In this document: one piece after another, positions 23,671 to 32,036 of the stretch
Numbering within the stretch: the stretch's first letter is position 1
Layout: the number at the start of each line of letters is the position of its first letter
Assembly (NCBI RefSeq): GCF_001613305.1
Contig: NZ_BDCC01000061.1
Coordinates: forward strand, 1 to 64,000
Length of the DNA stretch: 64,000 nt
Source of the DNA: Nocardia vaccinii NBRC 15922
GTDB taxonomy: Bacteria > Actinomycetota > Actinomycetes > Mycobacteriales > Mycobacteriaceae
Reading direction: 5' to 3'
Position numbers and translations under genes: made by a program
The notes under the pieces: generated by a model
What the model saw: only the letters and a program-made list of their open reading frames with translations
Told to the model about the DNA's origin: nothing
Database searches by the model: none

Positions 23671-24414
23671 ATGACCAGCACCGCATCCACCACCGGGGCA
23701 CGGGCGCACGCTCGCTCGCAGGCGGCGGCCGCGAGCATCACCGGGCCGGAGCTGCCCGCGGCCGTCGACGCCGCGAAAATCTGCTTCGCCCAACGAATTC
23801 CGGCGGGCGGATACGCGAATCTCGTGCTGGGCCGCGGCACCCGGATCCGGCTGTCCGATCCCGCGGGTGCGGCGTGCGCGCACATCATGCTGCTGCGCGC
23901 CGAATCCCCCTGGGAACGGCTCAATGTCGCGGATACGGTGAAGGTGCCGTGGCAGGCGTATCTGGGGCTCGGCCATCCGCTGCTCTCGGATCAGGGACGC
24001 GTCCTGGCCACGCTCGTCGCCGACTCGTCCCAGCGGCACGACGCGCTGTGCGGCCCGGGGCCCACCGCGCGCCGGTCGCTGCTGCTCGCCGCCGCCAAAC
24101 ATGGGCTGGGGCCACGCGATATCGGACCGACAGTGTCGCTGTTCCGTGGCGTGCGGGTCGGCCCGGACGGCGGACTCGTACCGACCGGCGGCGCCGGGGC
24201 GGGGTGCGCGGTCGACCTGATCACGCATCTGCCCGTCACGCTCCTGATCGCCGACGCCGAGCATCCCCTCGACCCGACCCCGCCCACCGAACTGGACGTC
24301 GTCGCCTGGCACGCCGCCGAGGATCTCGCCCGCATCCCGGGCGGGGAGCCCGAATACCAGCGAGCCGTGCAGAACACCGAACAGGCATGGCGCGCCGCGC
24401 ACGCCCCGGCCTGA
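23671..24414 (+). CDS. DUF1989 protein (urea carboxylase-associated; carboxyguanidine deiminase subunit)
   Basis: 247 residues, one of two DUF1989 proteins side by side. The family pair, once called urea amidolyase-associated proteins, has been shown to form carboxyguanidine deiminase (CgdAB), turning carboxyguanidine into allophanate and ammonia. Features seen: RIPAGGYANLVLGRGTRIRLSD, a DVVAWHAAEDLARIPGGEP tail and few Cys. ATG 23671 follows GAAAGGA. Length fits the longer partner; I do not assign A or B. Functions with the next gene, the carboxyltransferase protein and allophanate hydrolase. Confidence 0.83.
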   Translation: MTSTASTTGARAHARSQAAAASITGPELPAAVDAAKICFAQRIPAGGYANLVLGRGTRIRLSDPAGAACAHIMLLRAESPWERLNVADTVKVPWQAYLGLGHPLLSDQGRVLATLVADSSQRHDALCGPGPTARRSLLLAAAKHGLGPRDIGPTVSLFRGVRVGPDGGLVPTGGAGAGCAVDLITHLPVTLLIADAEHPLDPTPPTELDVVAWHAAEDLARIPGGEPEYQRAVQNTEQAWRAAHAPA

Positions 24415-24466
24415 ACGCCGCGCCAACCGTCGACCGAAACCCCGCCTCCCGGAACGGATCCCGCAG

Positions 24467-25084
24467 ATGACCACCTCGGCACACACCGTGACGCTCGATC
24501 AGACCGTGCCCGCACGCAGTCCCTGGTCCGCCGTCGTCCCCGCCGGATCCCGGCTGGACATCATCGACCTGCACGGCAATCAGGCCGTCGACTGTCTGCT
24601 GTACTCGGCCGCCGATCACGCCGACCGGTACAGCGCTCAGGCCACGATCACCGCGCAGCGCAACATCTTCCTCACCACCGGCAGCGTCCTGCGCACCGAC
24701 ACCGGCACCGCCCTGATGACCGTGATCGCCGACGAGGTCGGCAATCACGACACCGTCGCCGGGGCCTGCTCCCAGGAGTCCAACACCCTGCGTTACGGCC
24801 AGCACACCCGCCACCAGCACGCCTGCGTCGAGAACTTCCTGGCCGAGGGCATGAAATGGGGCCTGGGCAAACGGGATCTGGTCTCGAACATCAACTGGTT
24901 CATGAACGTCCCGGTGGAGGCCGACGGCACGCTGGGGATCGTCGACGGCCGATCGGCCCCCGGCAAGAGCCTGTCCCTGCGGGCCGAGATCGACACCCTC
25001 GTCCTGATCTCCAACTGCCCGCAGATCAACAACCCCTGCAACGGATTCGACCCCACCCCCGTGCGCATGGTCGTCTCACGCTGA
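24467..25084 (+). CDS. DUF1989 protein (second carboxyguanidine deiminase subunit)
   Basis: 205 residues, the shorter DUF1989 partner. Conserved stretches: PWSAVVPAGSRLDIIDLHGN, QAVDCLLYSA, CSQESNTLRYG, and the C-terminal NCPQINNPCNGFDPTPVR with conserved Cys residues that probably bind metal. With the upstream protein it should form the heteromeric deiminase acting on carboxyguanidine made by the carboxylase. Start ATG 24467; 52 bp after the previous gene. Confidence 0.86.
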   Translation: MTTSAHTVTLDQTVPARSPWSAVVPAGSRLDIIDLHGNQAVDCLLYSAADHADRYSAQATITAQRNIFLTTGSVLRTDTGTALMTVIADEVGNHDTVAGACSQESNTLRYGQHTRHQHACVENFLAEGMKWGLGKRDLVSNINWFMNVPVEADGTLGIVDGRSAPGKSLSLRAEIDTLVLISNCPQINNPCNGFDPTPVRMVVSR

Positions 25085-25145
25085 GCGAGTGGCGAGTTCC
25101 CGAATTCACCGCAGCACAGCCGCATTCGCCCAGGAGGTACGAGCA

Positions 25146-27512
25146 ATGACCGACACCGCACCGCCCCTCGCACCGATCGCACGTGCGGCCGCGCCCCGCA
25201 GGCGCCCCCTCGGCACGCCCCCGCACTCGGCCGAAACCACCGGAGACCGCTCACCCGAACGCACCGCGATCACCACCCCCGCGGCAGCACCCGGCACCGA
25301 TGACACGGCCGACTCTCCAACCCGGAATACGTTCTTCGACAACGAAACCCGGGCGAGCATCAACGGCAATGGCAAACCCGCGCCCCGCGCGGGCGACTCC
25401 GGGCCCGCCGATGCGATCGCGCCCACGTCGACCGCCGCGAGCACCTCACTCGGCGAGGCACGAGCAGCTGAGGACGCCGTATCGGCGGACGGCGCGGCGG
25501 GAGAGGTCGGCGCATTGCCGGCGGACGAATCGACGACAACGCCTTGCGATATCCGGGTGCTGCGGCCGGGAATGCTGACGACCGTGCAGGATTGGCCGGG
25601 GCGGGTGGGTTTCTGGCATGTGGGAGTGCCGCCGTCGGGGCCGATGGACGATCTGTCGTTCCGGCTGGGGAATCGGGCTCTCGGCAACGCCGAGGGTGCG
25701 GCGGGAATCGAATGCACGCTGAGCGGCCCGGCACTGCGATTCGAGCGGCCCACACTTGTCTGTGTGACCGGAGCGCCCGCGGTGGTGACCGTGGACGGGG
25801 TACCGGTGCCGCAGTGGCGCACGGTGCGGGTGCCGGCGGGCGGTGTGCTGGACGTGGGCGCGATGACAGGGCCCGGCATGCGCAGTTACATCCTGTTCGC
25901 GGGCGGGCTCGCGATTCCCGGATACCTCGGCAGTGCGGCGACTTTCACCCTCGGCGGATTCGGCGGGAACACCGGGGCGGCACTGCGTACCGGAGACCGG
26001 TTGGCCCTCGGCCCGGCCACCGGCGCACCCGGGTCCGCAGTGCCCGCCGACGATCGTCCGATGCTGTCACGACGCTGGGAACTGGCCGTTACCGAGGGCC
26101 CGCACGGGGCGCCGGAGTTCTTCACGCGCAACGACATCGACGCCATCCTCGGCTCCGACTATCAGGTGCATTTCAACTCGGATCGAACCGGCGTACGACT
26201 CGTCGGCCCCAAACCGCAATGGGCCCGCGCCGACGGCGGCGAGGCCGGACTGCATCCGTCCAATATCCATGACACCGCGTATTCGGTGGGCGCACTGGAC
26301 TTCACCGGCGACACCCCGATCCTGCTCGGACCGGACGGACCGAGCCTGGGCGGGTTCGTCTGCCCGATCACCGTGACGGCCGCGGACCGGTGGAAGCTCG
26401 GTCAGCTCGCCCCGGGCGACACCGTCCGGTTCGTTCCGGTGCGAGCCGATCGAGTCGCCTCACCGCACGTTCTCGGCCCGGCGCGACGCGCGGGCTGGCC
26501 GTTCGTCCGCTCGACCGCCCGAGACGGCGATGACGGCGTCCTGGCCCGCACCGACGCCGACGACACCACCACGGTCACCTATCGCAGGGCGGGCGAGGAC
26601 GGCGTACTCGTCGAATATGGCGACATGGCACTGGATCTCGGGCTCCGGGCGCGTGTGCACGCACTGTACGAACATCTGCGCGAGCGTGGTGAGCCGAGCA
26701 TCACCGAGCTGACACCGGGCGTGCGCTCACTGCAGATCCGCTTCGATCCCGACCGGCTGCCGACCGCGAAACTGCTCACGCTGCTGCGCGAAGTGGAATC
26801 GCTCCTACCGGCCGCCGACGAACTCGTGGTACCCAGCCGAACCGTGCATCTGCCGCTGTCGTGGGACGATCCGGCCACCCGGGAGGCGATCACCCGCTAC
26901 ATGCACGGCGTCCGCGCGGACGCGCCCTGGTGCCCGTGGAATATCGAATTCATCCGCAGAATGAACGGACTCGCCACCGTGCGTGAGGTTTTCGACACCG
27001 TATTCGCCGCGGAATATCTGGTCCTCGGCCTGGGTGATGTGTATCTCGGTGCGCCTGTGGCCACCCCGACCGATCCTCGGCATCGGCTCGTCACCACGAA
27101 ATACAATCCGGCCCGCACCTGGACGCCGCAGAACGCGGTCGGCATCGGCGGCGCGTATCTGTGCGTCTACGGTATGGAAGGGCCGGGCGGCTACCAGTTC
27201 GTCGGGCGGACCACTCAGGTATGGCGTCACCATTCCACCGATGGCGAATCACCTTGGCTGCTACGGTATTTCGACCGCATTCGATGGTATTCCGTCGAGG
27301 CCGACGAACTGGTGGACCTGCGCGCGGAATTCGCCGCCGGACGTGGTGAGCTGCGGGCACAGAACGGCGAATTCCGGCTGGCGGACCACCGTCGCTTCCT
27401 GGCCGCCAACGCCGCCTCGATCGAGGAGTTCCGCACCCGGCAGCAGCACGCCTTCGCTGCCGAGCGCCAATCCTGGCGTGCGGCAGGCGAACTCGCCGAG
27501 TCCACGCGATGA
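25146..27512 (+). CDS. Urea/guanidine carboxylase carboxyltransferase protein lacking BC and BCCP domains
   Basis: 788 residues. Canonical urea (guanidine) carboxylase is about 1200 residues: biotin carboxylase, carboxyltransferase, biotin carrier. Here residues 1 to about 133 are Ala/Thr/Pro/Asp-rich and look disordered where the roughly 450-residue biotin carboxylase should be. From about 135 the carboxyltransferase is intact: a KipA-like half (PGMLTTVQDWPGRVGFWHVG, VPPSGPMDDLSF) then a KipI-like half and the family-typical APWCPWNIEFIRRMNG, LVLGLGDVYLGAPVATP, HRLVTTKYNPARTW and GGYQFVGRT. The chain ends at SWRAAGELAESTR, just where the biotin carrier would start; no MKM biotinylation motif exists. 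ATG 25146 has AGGAGG upstream. Activity needs BC/BCCP in trans, or the chemistry differs. Confidence 0.88.
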   Translation: MTDTAPPLAPIARAAAPRRRPLGTPPHSAETTGDRSPERTAITTPAAAPGTDDTADSPTRNTFFDNETRASINGNGKPAPRAGDSGPADAIAPTSTAASTSLGEARAAEDAVSADGAAGEVGALPADESTTTPCDIRVLRPGMLTTVQDWPGRVGFWHVGVPPSGPMDDLSFRLGNRALGNAEGAAGIECTLSGPALRFERPTLVCVTGAPAVVTVDGVPVPQWRTVRVPAGGVLDVGAMTGPGMRSYILFAGGLAIPGYLGSAATFTLGGFGGNTGAALRTGDRLALGPATGAPGSAVPADDRPMLSRRWELAVTEGPHGAPEFFTRNDIDAILGSDYQVHFNSDRTGVRLVGPKPQWARADGGEAGLHPSNIHDTAYSVGALDFTGDTPILLGPDGPSLGGFVCPITVTAADRWKLGQLAPGDTVRFVPVRADRVASPHVLGPARRAGWPFVRSTARDGDDGVLARTDADDTTTVTYRRAGEDGVLVEYGDMALDLGLRARVHALYEHLRERGEPSITELTPGVRSLQIRFDPDRLPTAKLLTLLREVESLLPAADELVVPSRTVHLPLSWDDPATREAITRYMHGVRADAPWCPWNIEFIRRMNGLATVREVFDTVFAAEYLVLGLGDVYLGAPVATPTDPRHRLVTTKYNPARTWTPQNAVGIGGAYLCVYGMEGPGGYQFVGRTTQVWRHHSTDGESPWLLRYFDRIRWYSVEADELVDLRAEFAAGRGELRAQNGEFRLADHRRFLAANAASIEEFRTRQQHAFAAERQSWRAAGELAESTR

Positions 27513-27585
27513 CTCTGGGCCACAGCATGTTCCGCGCCGACAGCGACGTGCCGACCGCAAGGTCCGCACACGAGGAGATCAGACC

Positions 27586-29217
27586 ATGACCGTGTGGATT
27601 CATCGACCGCCCCAGGAGTCGATCGCCGCGCGGCTCGCGAGCGCCCGGGGCGAGCTCGCCGGGCTGCGGGTGGCCGTGAAGGACAACGTCGACGTCGCCG
27701 GAATGCCCACGACCGCAGGGTGTCCGGAGTTCGCCTACACCCCCGAGCGGGATGCACCGGCGGTCGCGGCCCTGCGCGCGGCCGGAGCGGTCGTGGTGGG
27801 CAAGACGAATCTGGACCAGTTCGCGACCGGGCTGGTCGGCACGCGATCCCCCTACGGCGCGGTCCGGGACCTGCGGCGGCCCGAATTCGTCTCGGGCGGT
27901 TCGAGTTCGGGTTCCGCGATAGCGGTCGCGAGCGGCGAGGCCGATATCGCCATCGGCACCGATACCGCTGGCTCGGGTCGGGTGCCTGCGGCGTTCCAGG
28001 GAATCGTCGGTATCAAACCGACCGTCGGGACGGTGTCGACCCAGGGCGTGGTCCCGGCCTGCCGGTCCTACGATTGCGTGACGATCTTCGCCGCCGACCT
28101 GTACCTGGCGAATCGGGCCATGGGCGTGCTCGCGGCGCATGCGGGTGATCGCGCCTGGCCCGCCGACGTGCGGTTCGCCGCACCGCAGCAACCCGTGGTA
28201 GCGGTATTCGACGCACTGCCCGATCTGGATCCGCTGTGGCACGCGGCCTTCGAACGGACGGTGCGGGGATTGCGGGACTCCGGCGCGCGGATCGTCACGG
28301 TGGATGCGGAGCCTTTCCTGACCGCGGCCCGGCTGCTGTACGACGGCGCGCTGGTCGCCGAACGATATGCCGCGGTAGGCGAATTCGTCGATGCGCGACC
28401 CGATGCGGTCGACCCCACGGTCCGCTCGATCATCCGTGCGGCCCGCGACGTGCCGGCTCACCGGCTGGTATCGGATCTGGCCGCGCTGCAACAGTTGCGC
28501 GCTCGCGCGCTGGCGAGCCTGGCCGGCGCGGACGTGCTGCTCACCCCCACGGCCCCCGCACAGCCGACGATCGCGGAGGTCGCCGCCGATCCGATCGGCG
28601 TCAATTCCCGGATCGGGATCTACACGAACTTCTGCAATCTGTTCGACCTGTGCGCGGTCGCGGTGCCCGCCGGGACCGCGGGCGGAGCCCAGTTCGGCGT
28701 CACCGTATTGGCCAGGCCCTTCGAGGATGCGGTCGCTCTCGATATCGCCGCCCGGATTCCGCACGGCGACAACGAATCCCGGCCTGCCCCGGAGACGAGC
28801 TGGCCACTGCGCACCGCCCCCGCGCACGAGCTGATCGTCTTCGGCGCCCATCTGCGCGACCAGCCACTGGCGCATCAGCTCACCGACATGGGGGCGCGGT
28901 GGATGGGGGCGGTGCGCACCGCGCCGCGGTACCGGCTGGCCGTTCTGGACACCGACCCCCCGAAACCCGCCGTGACCCGTCGGCCGGACGATATCGCGGG
29001 AGTCGCCGTGGCCGGGGAGCGCTGGCGGCTCTCCCCTGCCGCGCTCGGCCGCTTCCTCGCCCGGTTGCCCGCCCCCATGCAACTGGGCGCGGTGGAACTC
29101 GACGACGGCACCTGGCACACCGCCTTCGGATGTGACGGCGCTGCCGCCCTTTCGGGCAAGGACATCAGCGAATACGGCGGTTGGCGTGCCGCACTCGCCG
29201 CGGGCGCGGTCGGCTGA
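27586..29217 (+). CDS. atzF: Allophanate hydrolase
   Basis: 543 residues. Splits allophanate to CO2 and ammonia, the last step of the route. The N-terminal amidase-signature domain has the Ser-cisSer-Lys triad: Lys32 (VKDNVDVAG), the SGGSSSGSA loop (about 103-111) and nucleophile Ser130 (TDTAGSGRVPAA). Residues from about 425 form the second, AtzF-type domain (ELIVFGAHLRDQPLAHQL, SALSGKDISEYGGWRAAL-like end). ATG 27586 has GAGGAG nine bases upstream. Short relative to some homologues of about 600 residues. Last gene of the operon, followed by a hairpin. Confidence 0.92.
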   Translation: MTVWIHRPPQESIAARLASARGELAGLRVAVKDNVDVAGMPTTAGCPEFAYTPERDAPAVAALRAAGAVVVGKTNLDQFATGLVGTRSPYGAVRDLRRPEFVSGGSSSGSAIAVASGEADIAIGTDTAGSGRVPAAFQGIVGIKPTVGTVSTQGVVPACRSYDCVTIFAADLYLANRAMGVLAAHAGDRAWPADVRFAAPQQPVVAVFDALPDLDPLWHAAFERTVRGLRDSGARIVTVDAEPFLTAARLLYDGALVAERYAAVGEFVDARPDAVDPTVRSIIRAARDVPAHRLVSDLAALQQLRARALASLAGADVLLTPTAPAQPTIAEVAADPIGVNSRIGIYTNFCNLFDLCAVAVPAGTAGGAQFGVTVLARPFEDAVALDIAARIPHGDNESRPAPETSWPLRTAPAHELIVFGAHLRDQPLAHQLTDMGARWMGAVRTAPRYRLAVLDTDPPKPAVTRRPDDIAGVAVAGERWRLSPAALGRFLARLPAPMQLGAVELDDGTWHTAFGCDGAAALSGKDISEYGGWRAALAAGAVG

Positions 29218-29220
29218 AAA

Positions 29221-29253
29221 GCGCCCTGCCGCACGAGACGTACGACAGGGCGC
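29221..29253. terminator. Bidirectional terminator between atzF and amidase
   Basis: GCGCCCTG (29221-29228) pairs with CAGGGCGC (29246-29253). Read on the minus strand it is followed by TTTT, making it an intrinsic terminator for the amidase gene; it also lies 4 nt after the atzF stop. Confidence 0.75.
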
Positions 29254-29268
29254 GGGTGGATCGCGGAA

Positions 29269-30564
29269 CTATTTGGTGAAGGTTGTGGCCGCGTTGCCCG
29301 CGACGCCGAGCAAGGTCGACACCAGGGTGGTGGCGAGGTTGATCAATTCCGAATTCGCCACGTCGCCCAGGCCCAGGGAGGTGGCCAGCGGTGCGAGCAA
29401 TTGGGCGGCCCAGGTGACCAATGTTCTCACCGTGGAGTTCGGATCGGCGGAATTGGTTGTACCGGGCTGTGTTCCGGTGCCCGGATCGGTGCTCGCCTGG
29501 GGGGTCGCGCCGGGTGTGTTCTGGTACTGCGGCGCGGTACCGGAGGTGGCCTGCGGCTGGGTGGTCCCCGGGGTGTACGCATCGGGCGTGCTCTGTTGCG
29601 GCACAGCCGGTGTCGTGGCCGTGGGTGTGGAATTGACTGCGGGAGCGGCGTTCTGCGGAGCGTTACCGTCGTTCGCCGCCGGAGCCGCACTCGGCTGCGG
29701 AGCCGCACTCGGCTGCGGAACCGGGACGGCTGCGGCCGATCCGCTGGGCACGGACCCGAGCAGATAGGTCACCAGCCCGGTCGTGATGGCGATCGCGTGT
29801 TTGATCTGCCCCTCGTTGGAGACCAGCTGCGCCGCGTCATTCTTGTTGGCGCCGTTGCCCATCTCGATGAACACATCCGGCACCTCGGTCAACGCGGGCC
29901 CGGCGATATCGGAGCGGGTCTGCAGTCCGTCGACGGCCCCGGCATAGCTCGCCGCCGTGAACCCGGCCCGCTTGTAGGCGTCGCGCACCGATTTGCTGGC
30001 GGCCAGTCCGGCGGTGGCCTGCACCTGCGCGGCCTTGGCATCCGGGACCGGCAGCTTCGGGATGATCAGGTGGAAGCCGTGCTCCTGCGCGGGTGCGCTG
30101 TCGGCGTGGATGCTGATCGCGACATCGGCGCCCGAACGATTGGCCGCCGCGGCCCGCTCGTCGACGCAGCCGCCCCATCCGGTGTCGTCCTGACGGCTCA
30201 GCACCACCCGCGCGCCCAGCACTTCGAGCGACTGCTTGACGAGGCCGGCAACCTTCCAGTTGATGGTGTGCTCGGGCGTGCCGTCCAGGGCCGTCATCCC
30301 GGTGGTCTGACATTCCTTGGTGCCGCCGTAGCCATTGTTGACCGGGCGGGCGAGATTCTGCCCGGATCCCTGGTGCCCGGGATCGAGAAATACCGTCTTA
30401 CCTGCTAGTTTGGTCGACATGTTGGACGGCGCCTGCGCGGGCGCGGCAGGGGCGCCCGAGGCTGTCGGCACGAGTCCCGCACCGGCGGCGACAGTCGTGA
30501 CGACAAGGCACAGACCTGCCCTGATGAATTTCGGCTTGCGATAGAACAGCTGACGAGAGAACAC
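29269..30564 (-). CDS. Secreted N-acetylmuramoyl-L-alanine amidase
   Basis: 431 residues. Signal peptide: RKPKFIRAG then a hydrophobic run to TASGAPAAPA. The Amidase_3 zinc domain covers about residues 55-275: VFLDPGHQGSG (zinc His), a Glu in the GTPEHTINW region, ISIHADSAPAQEHG (second zinc His) and the catalytic Glu in VFIEMGNGANKNDA. It cleaves the amide between muramic acid and L-Ala in the wall, like mycobacterial Rv3717. After it comes a roughly 110-residue Pro/Ala/Thr/Gln-rich tail including PQPSAAPQPSAAP, then a hydrophobic C-terminal segment (TLVTWAAQLLAPLATSLGLG) that may anchor it, which is unusual for this enzyme. GTG 30564 follows TTGGAGGG. Confidence 0.9.
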   Translation of the reverse strand: MFSRQLFYRKPKFIRAGLCLVVTTVAAGAGLVPTASGAPAAPAQAPSNMSTKLAGKTVFLDPGHQGSGQNLARPVNNGYGGTKECQTTGMTALDGTPEHTINWKVAGLVKQSLEVLGARVVLSRQDDTGWGGCVDERAAAANRSGADVAISIHADSAPAQEHGFHLIIPKLPVPDAKAAQVQATAGLAASKSVRDAYKRAGFTAASYAGAVDGLQTRSDIAGPALTEVPDVFIEMGNGANKNDAAQLVSNEGQIKHAIAITTGLVTYLLGSVPSGSAAAVPVPQPSAAPQPSAAPAANDGNAPQNAAPAVNSTPTATTPAVPQQSTPDAYTPGTTQPQATSGTAPQYQNTPGATPQASTDPGTGTQPGTTNSADPNSTVRTLVTWAAQLLAPLATSLGLGDVANSELINLATTLVSTLLGVAGNAATTFTK

Positions 30565-30613
30565 AACGCCCTCCAAGTCCCGTGCTGGTACCGGTCTCGC
30601 GGTGCCAATGAGC

Positions 30614-30664
30614 ACAGCCGGGGCGGCGTACCGCCCTAGCTGTTACTGCTGTTGCGGTTGTTAC
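30614..30664 (-). promoter_or_regulatory. Amidase leader: hairpin with UACG loop and three direct repeats
   Basis: On the minus strand, GTAACA-ACC-GCAACA-GCA-GTAACA (30664-30641) is three copies of GYAACA at a 9-nt period. Direct repeats of this kind resemble MtrA sites, which sit ahead of wall hydrolase genes in actinobacteria. They are followed by an ACAGC...GCTGT hairpin (30643-30614) whose inner stem GGGCGG/CCGCCC closes on a TACG tetraloop, about 50 nt before the start codon. A TATGCT upstream at about 30678-30673 could be the -10. Function inferred. Confidence 0.5.
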
Positions 30665-30779
30665 GGGGGAGCATAGCGACATTCCGGTTCACTGTCGCCT
30701 TTCACCCCCCTTTCACAGCATTCCGCAACATTTCGGCATCCGATAATTGGGGGCGGTCGCGCCTAGGGCGCGCACGATC

Positions 30780-31223
30780 TCAGGCGCGCACGATATTGCC
30801 TCCCTGCACCTTCACCGGATGCGAATCCAGCGGGCGGGCGGCGGGGCCGTGGGCGACAGTGCCGTCGAGATGGAAGGCGCTTCCGTGACAAGGACATTCG
30901 ATCACGCCGTTGGCGACCTTGTTGACCTTGCAACCAGCATGGGTACAGGTCGTGGAGAAGCCGGAGAAGGTGCCCGCGACCGGCTGGGTCACGACGGTGT
31001 CGCCGACGATCACCCCGCCGCCGACGGGAACGTCCGAAGTGCTGGTCAGTGGTGCGACGCCCTGACCACCGGGGGCGGTGGAGGCCGCCGAGGACTTTTC
31101 CGCGGAGGACGAATCGTCCGAACTACAGGCGGCGGCAAGGCTCAGCGCGGCCGCGGCGACACCGGCACCGGCCAGGGCCGTGCGGCGGTCGAGCGGGTTC
31201 GCGATCGGATCGTTCCGGGACAT
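30780..31223 (-). CDS. Rieske [2Fe-2S] lipoprotein
   Basis: 147 residues. The N-terminus (LDRRTALAGAGVAAAALSLAAAC) is a Tat-like signal with lipobox; the Cys at about 33 would be lipidated. A Ser/Asp-rich linker leads to the Rieske domain with CTHAGC (about 93-98) and CPCHGS (about 110-115), each giving one Cys and one His to the cluster. Probably an extracytoplasmic electron carrier; no oxidase partner is adjacent. The family is common in actinobacteria but of unknown partner. Confidence 0.9.
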   Translation of the reverse strand: MSRNDPIANPLDRRTALAGAGVAAAALSLAAACSSDDSSSAEKSSAASTAPGGQGVAPLTSTSDVPVGGGVIVGDTVVTQPVAGTFSGFSTTCTHAGCKVNKVANGVIECPCHGSAFHLDGTVAHGPAARPLDSHPVKVQGGNIVRA

Positions 31224-31459
31224 GGTTTCTCCTCACCGGGGAGCCGCGGGCAAACCAGCACGATCCGCGTCACCCCTTCGGCGGTCGGGGCAAGTTCGAT
31301 CGAGGCGAACGATACGGGTGCGTAGTCGTGCGACACCACAAATTTCCGCGATTCGATCAATTCACCCGCGCGACTCTGATAAACACCCCGGGAAGGTGCG
31401 GGGAACGCCCGCCGCGCCGCCGAATGGCGGCGGCACAGATCAGTTCGAGGAGGACCACC

Positions 31460-31864
31460 GTGCGTGCCAGCACGCTTGCGATCGCCGGGGCCATGGCTTC
31501 GACGGCCACACTGCTCGCGTCGGGGACGGCCGGCGCCGCTCCGGCCAAATCCATGCCCGGCGACGGGCTCTATCGCGTGGGCGTGGACATCACCCCCGGT
31601 ATCTACCAGTCGGCCGGACCGGCCGATCCCGCGCACGCGTGTTTCTGGGAGCGGCTGTGGAAGATTCCCGCTCCGAACGATCACAGTGATCCGAACCAGT
31701 ACATCGTCGCCAGCGACCTCACCCACCAGCGGCCGGTCCGGGTGATGATCAAGTCGACCGACGTCGCGTTCAAAGCGACCGGCTGCGGCGGCTGGGTGAT
31801 GGTTCCCCCGCCGCCGAACACCGGCTCCTACGGTCCCGGCGGCCTGTTCGGCAGCGAATACTGA
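31460..31864 (+). CDS. Small secreted protein of unknown function
   Basis: 134 residues. A Sec signal peptide (RASTLAIAGAMASTATLLASG, cleavage near AGAAPA) precedes a roughly 95-residue domain: DGLYRVGVDITPGIYQSAGP, ACFWERLWKIP, YIVASDL, VMIKSTDVAFKATGCGGW. This domain recurs in secreted and lipoproteins of actinobacteria and has two Cys that could pair. No known activity. GTG 31460 is preceded by GAGGAGGACCACC. Followed by a terminator. Confidence 0.8.
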   Translation: MRASTLAIAGAMASTATLLASGTAGAAPAKSMPGDGLYRVGVDITPGIYQSAGPADPAHACFWERLWKIPAPNDHSDPNQYIVASDLTHQRPVRVMIKSTDVAFKATGCGGWVMVPPPPNTGSYGPGGLFGSEY

Positions 31865-31870
31865 CCTTCG

Positions 31871-31906
31871 GCGAGAACGTCTCCGGCGCTTTGCCGGACG
31901 TTTTCG
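31871..31906 (+). terminator. Terminator after the secreted protein gene
   Basis: GCGAGAACGT-ct-CCGGC and GCCGG-ACGTTTTCGC form a long stem with a short GCTTT loop, 7 nt after the stop codon. Confidence 0.75.
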
Positions 31907-31985
31907 CACCGCCCTGATGTGAGCGCTCACACGCTTCCCGTGTACTGTCCGGTCCGACTCTCACCTGTCTCGATCGGAGGTTGGC

Positions 31986-32036
31986 ATGGCGCTCGTACCT
32001 GACCAGATGTTCACACCGCAGCGGGCCCGCCGGTGA
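31986..32036 (+). CDS. 16-residue upstream ORF coupled to galT
   Basis: ATG 31986 follows a strong Shine-Dalgarno (TCGGAGGTTGGC) and encodes MALVPDQMFTPQRARR, ending in TGA 32034-32036 that overlaps the galT GTG (GTGA). galT has no other Shine-Dalgarno of its own, so it is probably translated by re-initiation or coupling from this leader ORF. The peptide itself has no recognisable function. Confidence 0.55.
   Translation: MALVPDQMFTPQRARR

Noticed and set aside
30565..30779. c-di-AMP (ydaO/yuaA) riboswitch upstream of the amidase
   Set aside because: Position would fit, but the conserved ydaO sequence blocks are not visible; only a simple hairpin and direct repeats are.
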